Shown here one piece after another: positions 6,415 to 7,718 of a DNA stretch of 7,718 nucleotides. Made by a program: the position numbers and the translations under genes. Location of the stretch: NCBI GenBank assembly GCA_050697555.1, contig JBOHAD010000096.1, forward strand, positions 1-7,718, read 5' to 3'. Each line of letters starts with the position of its first letter. Position 1 is the first letter of the stretch. The stretch comes from DASQWP01 sp050697555. Lineage in GTDB: Bacteria > Actinomycetota > Thermoleophilia > Gaiellales > Gaiellaceae. Below the pieces are notes generated by a model that saw only the letters and a program-made list of their open reading frames with translations, searched no databases and was not told where the DNA came from.

Positions 6415-7159
6415 GGGGGCTCCTTTCGTCGTTCGGAAGGTCGAATACCCAGAAATCCCGTCCCATCACAGGGATGGAGACGTTGAAGACGGGCACGGCG
6501 CCGATGAAGCCCTCGAACGTGCCCGCGTGGCCGTGGCCGTGCACGACGAGATCCGGCGTGTGCTCGGTGATCGGGCGCGCCAGCCGGTCGCTCCCGAGGA
6601 AGGCGTAGATCCCCATCGGCTCGCCCTCGAGCGTCGTCGCCGTAGGCGCGTAATGGAGGAGGACGATGCGGAGCGGACAGTGCGCGACGGCGTCGAGGCC
6701 GCGCTCGAGCGCCCACACCTCGGCGGTCGTCTCCGCGTACACTTGGCGGAGGAGCGGCTCGCCGAAATCGGGCAGCTGCGCGTCGGGGAACCCGCCCACG
6801 AAGCCCTTCGTCCCGACGACGCCGACCTCCGTCCCCTCGACGTCCACGATCGTCCAGGCGCGGTCGAGCACCACGATGCCGCCTTCCTCGAGGGCGCGTA
6901 CGACCTCGTCGCGGCGGTTTCCGTGCCAGTCGTGGTTCCCGAGGACGGCGCAGACGGGGATGCCGAGCGGCCGGCAGGCGCGGGCGACGACGTCGGCCTG
7001 CTCCGGCTCCCCGAGCGTCGTCAGATCACCGGCGAGGAGGAGGAGGTCGGCACGCCCGGCCAGGCCGGCGAACGACTCCTCGACCTGGGCACGCCGCTCC
7101 GGGGTTGCGTGGACGTCCCCCGCGGCGGCCACACGAATGGGAGACTTCCGTTTCGTCAA
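6401..7159 (-). CDS. Icc-related metallophosphoesterase (calcineurin-like)
   Basis: A 252-residue cytoplasmic enzyme of the calcineurin-like metallophosphoesterase fold, expected to hydrolyse phosphomono- or diesters with two metal ions. The metal ligands appear in the standard order: D15 and H17 in GDVH, D45 in GDL, N75 and H76 in GNHDW, H169 in LLHYAP, and H209 and H211 in GHGHAG. GTKGFVGGFP (116-125) fits the subgroup of predicted phosphoesterases related to Icc. The substrate is not readable; cyclic nucleotides, nucleotides and phosphoproteins are all used in the superfamily. The start is taken as TTG at 7159, which gives the usual short leader before the first strand IRVAAAGD. No good Shine-Dalgarno precedes it, so the start is the least certain part. 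The first GTG downstream, at codon 10, would cut into the first strand. The 3' end overlaps the metallothionein-like gene by 14 nt, indicating an operon. Confidence 0.9.
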   Translation of the reverse strand: MTKRKSPIRVAAAGDVHATPERRAQVEESFAGLAGRADLLLLAGDLTTLGEPEQADVVARACRPLGIPVCAVLGNHDWHGNRRDEVVRALEEGGIVVLDRAWTIVDVEGTEVGVVGTKGFVGGFPDAQLPDFGEPLLRQVYAETTAEVWALERGLDAVAHCPLRIVLLHYAPTATTLEGEPMGIYAFLGSDRLARPITEHTPDLVVHGHGHAGTFEGFIGAVPVFNVSIPVMGRDFWVFDLPNDERSPRGQV

Positions 7160-7185
7160 TCGGCCGTGGAGGGTACCGCGACGCC
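7160..7185. other. 26-bp divergent gap between phosphoesterase and nucleotidyltransferase starts
   Basis: The two proposed start codons, TTG on the - strand and GTG on the + strand, are separated by only 26 bp. This is too short to hold two independent promoters, so at least one promoter must lie inside the opposite gene. GGAGGG at 7168-7173 is the only Shine-Dalgarno-like element and lies 12 nt before the + strand GTG, a long spacing. TTGACG on the - strand (7159-7154) matches a -35 hexamer but overlaps the proposed phosphoesterase start, with no convincing -10 behind it. Confidence 0.5.
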
Positions 7186-7718
7186 GTGAGCGTCCGAGAG
7201 TTCGAGCGCATGATGCCGACGCTGAAGAAGGCGGCCGCCGCGCTGCGCGACGCCGACGTCCCCTTCCTCTTGGCGGGCGGGCTCGCCTGCTGGGCGCGGG
7301 GTGGTCCGGAGACGGATCACGATCTCGACTTCATGGTGCGCGAGGAGGACGCTGAGCGCGCGCTCGAGACGCTCGTCGAGGCGGGCATGCGGCCGGAGCG
7401 GCCGGCAGAGGCCTGGCTCTACAAGGCCTGGGACGGCGACGTCCTGGTCGACCTCATCTTCCGGCCGGCGAGCGGGCCGGTCGACGACAGCATGTTCGCC
7501 CGGGGGAGCCTGCTCGAGGTCGACGCCGTCGAGATGCACGTCCTCTCGCTCGAGGACGTGCTGGTGACGAAGCTCCTCGCCCTCGGAGAGCACAACGTCG
7601 ACTACGACAGCGTGCTCGAGGTGGCGCGGTCGCTGCGGGAGCAGATCGACTGGGAGGACGTCCGCAGGCGAACGACCCACTCTCCCTACGCGGCCGCTTT
7701 CTTCACGCTCGTCGAAGG
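7186..7718 (+). CDS. Nucleotidyltransferase-fold protein, 5' part (3' end outside window)
   Basis: This reading frame runs off the right edge; 177 residues are visible. It has the layout of a minimal DNA polymerase-beta-type nucleotidyltransferase: an N-terminal helix, then FLLAGGLACWARG with GG at 31-32, then TDHDLDF with the metal-binding pair D46 and D48, and a later strand DVLVDLIF supplying D89 as the third carboxylate. These enzymes transfer an NMP from an NTP to a protein, RNA or small molecule; related folds occur in AbiEii/MenT-type toxins, MNT antitoxins and antibiotic-modifying enzymes. The later segment around EDVLVTKLLAL (123-133) resembles the conserved Lys-bearing helix of AbiEii-like proteins. 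The start is taken as GTG at 7186 because it precedes the conserved helix; ATGs at 7210 and 7213 are alternatives and would shorten that helix. It is divergent from the phosphoesterase and no partner gene is visible. Confidence 0.8.
   Translation, partial: MSVREFERMMPTLKKAAAALRDADVPFLLAGGLACWARGGPETDHDLDFMVREEDAERALETLVEAGMRPERPAEAWLYKAWDGDVLVDLIFRPASGPVDDSMFARGSLLEVDAVEMHVLSLEDVLVTKLLALGEHNVDYDSVLEVARSLREQIDWEDVRRRTTHSPYAAAFFTLVE

Noticed and set aside
7136..7159. TTGACG on the - strand as the -35 box of a promoter for the phosphoesterase operon.
   Set aside because: It would place transcription initiation inside the conserved GDVH region of the protein, and no -10 match follows at normal spacing.

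Overview
The window is a very GC-rich stretch of bacterial chromosome. Codons end mostly in G or C, non-ATG starts are common, and reading frames are tightly packed, often overlapping at ATGA. Gene content and style suggest an actinobacterium, possibly a Thermoleophilia-like lineage. This is an inference from composition and protein style; no rRNA or other marker gene is present. There are seven genes, two of them cut by the window edges, and no tRNA, rRNA, CRISPR array, intact transposase or prophage gene.

Left block (1-2984, + strand): the 3' part of an FtsX/MacB-type ABC permease gene, followed by two different ABC ATPase genes, each joined to its predecessor by a 4-nt ATGA overlap. This looks like one transcription unit for a membrane or cell-envelope ABC system of the LolCDE/MacB/FtsEX type. 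The first ATPase carries a C-terminal extension that reads like an AbrB/SpoVT swapped-hairpin domain.

Middle gap (2985-3257): a noncoding region between convergent genes. It holds two direct copies of a roughly 42-bp unit built on the palindrome GGGGTCAGACCCC. Between them is an imperfect inverted repeat whose left arm begins with the same GGGGTCAG. It looks like a REP-type or other non-autonomous repeat insertion.

Right block (3258-7159, - strand): reading leftward, an Icc-related metallophosphoesterase, a small Cys-rich metallothionein-like or zinc-binding protein, and a large membrane-bound three-PAS hybrid histidine kinase. The first two genes overlap by 14 nt. The kinase lies 49 nt further on, behind a leader with two mutually exclusive 7-bp hairpins, one of which contains the kinase Shine-Dalgarno sequence. 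No DNA-binding response regulator is visible, so the kinase's output partner is outside the window. The arrangement suggests co-expression of a metal-binding protein with a sensor kinase, but no shared pathway can be proven from sequence.

Right edge (7186-7718, + strand): the start of a nucleotidyltransferase-fold gene, transcribed divergently from the phosphoesterase and cut by the window end. The best candidates for something undescribed are the tripartite leader upstream of the kinase, the AbrB-like tail on the ABC ATPase, and the palindromic repeat cluster.
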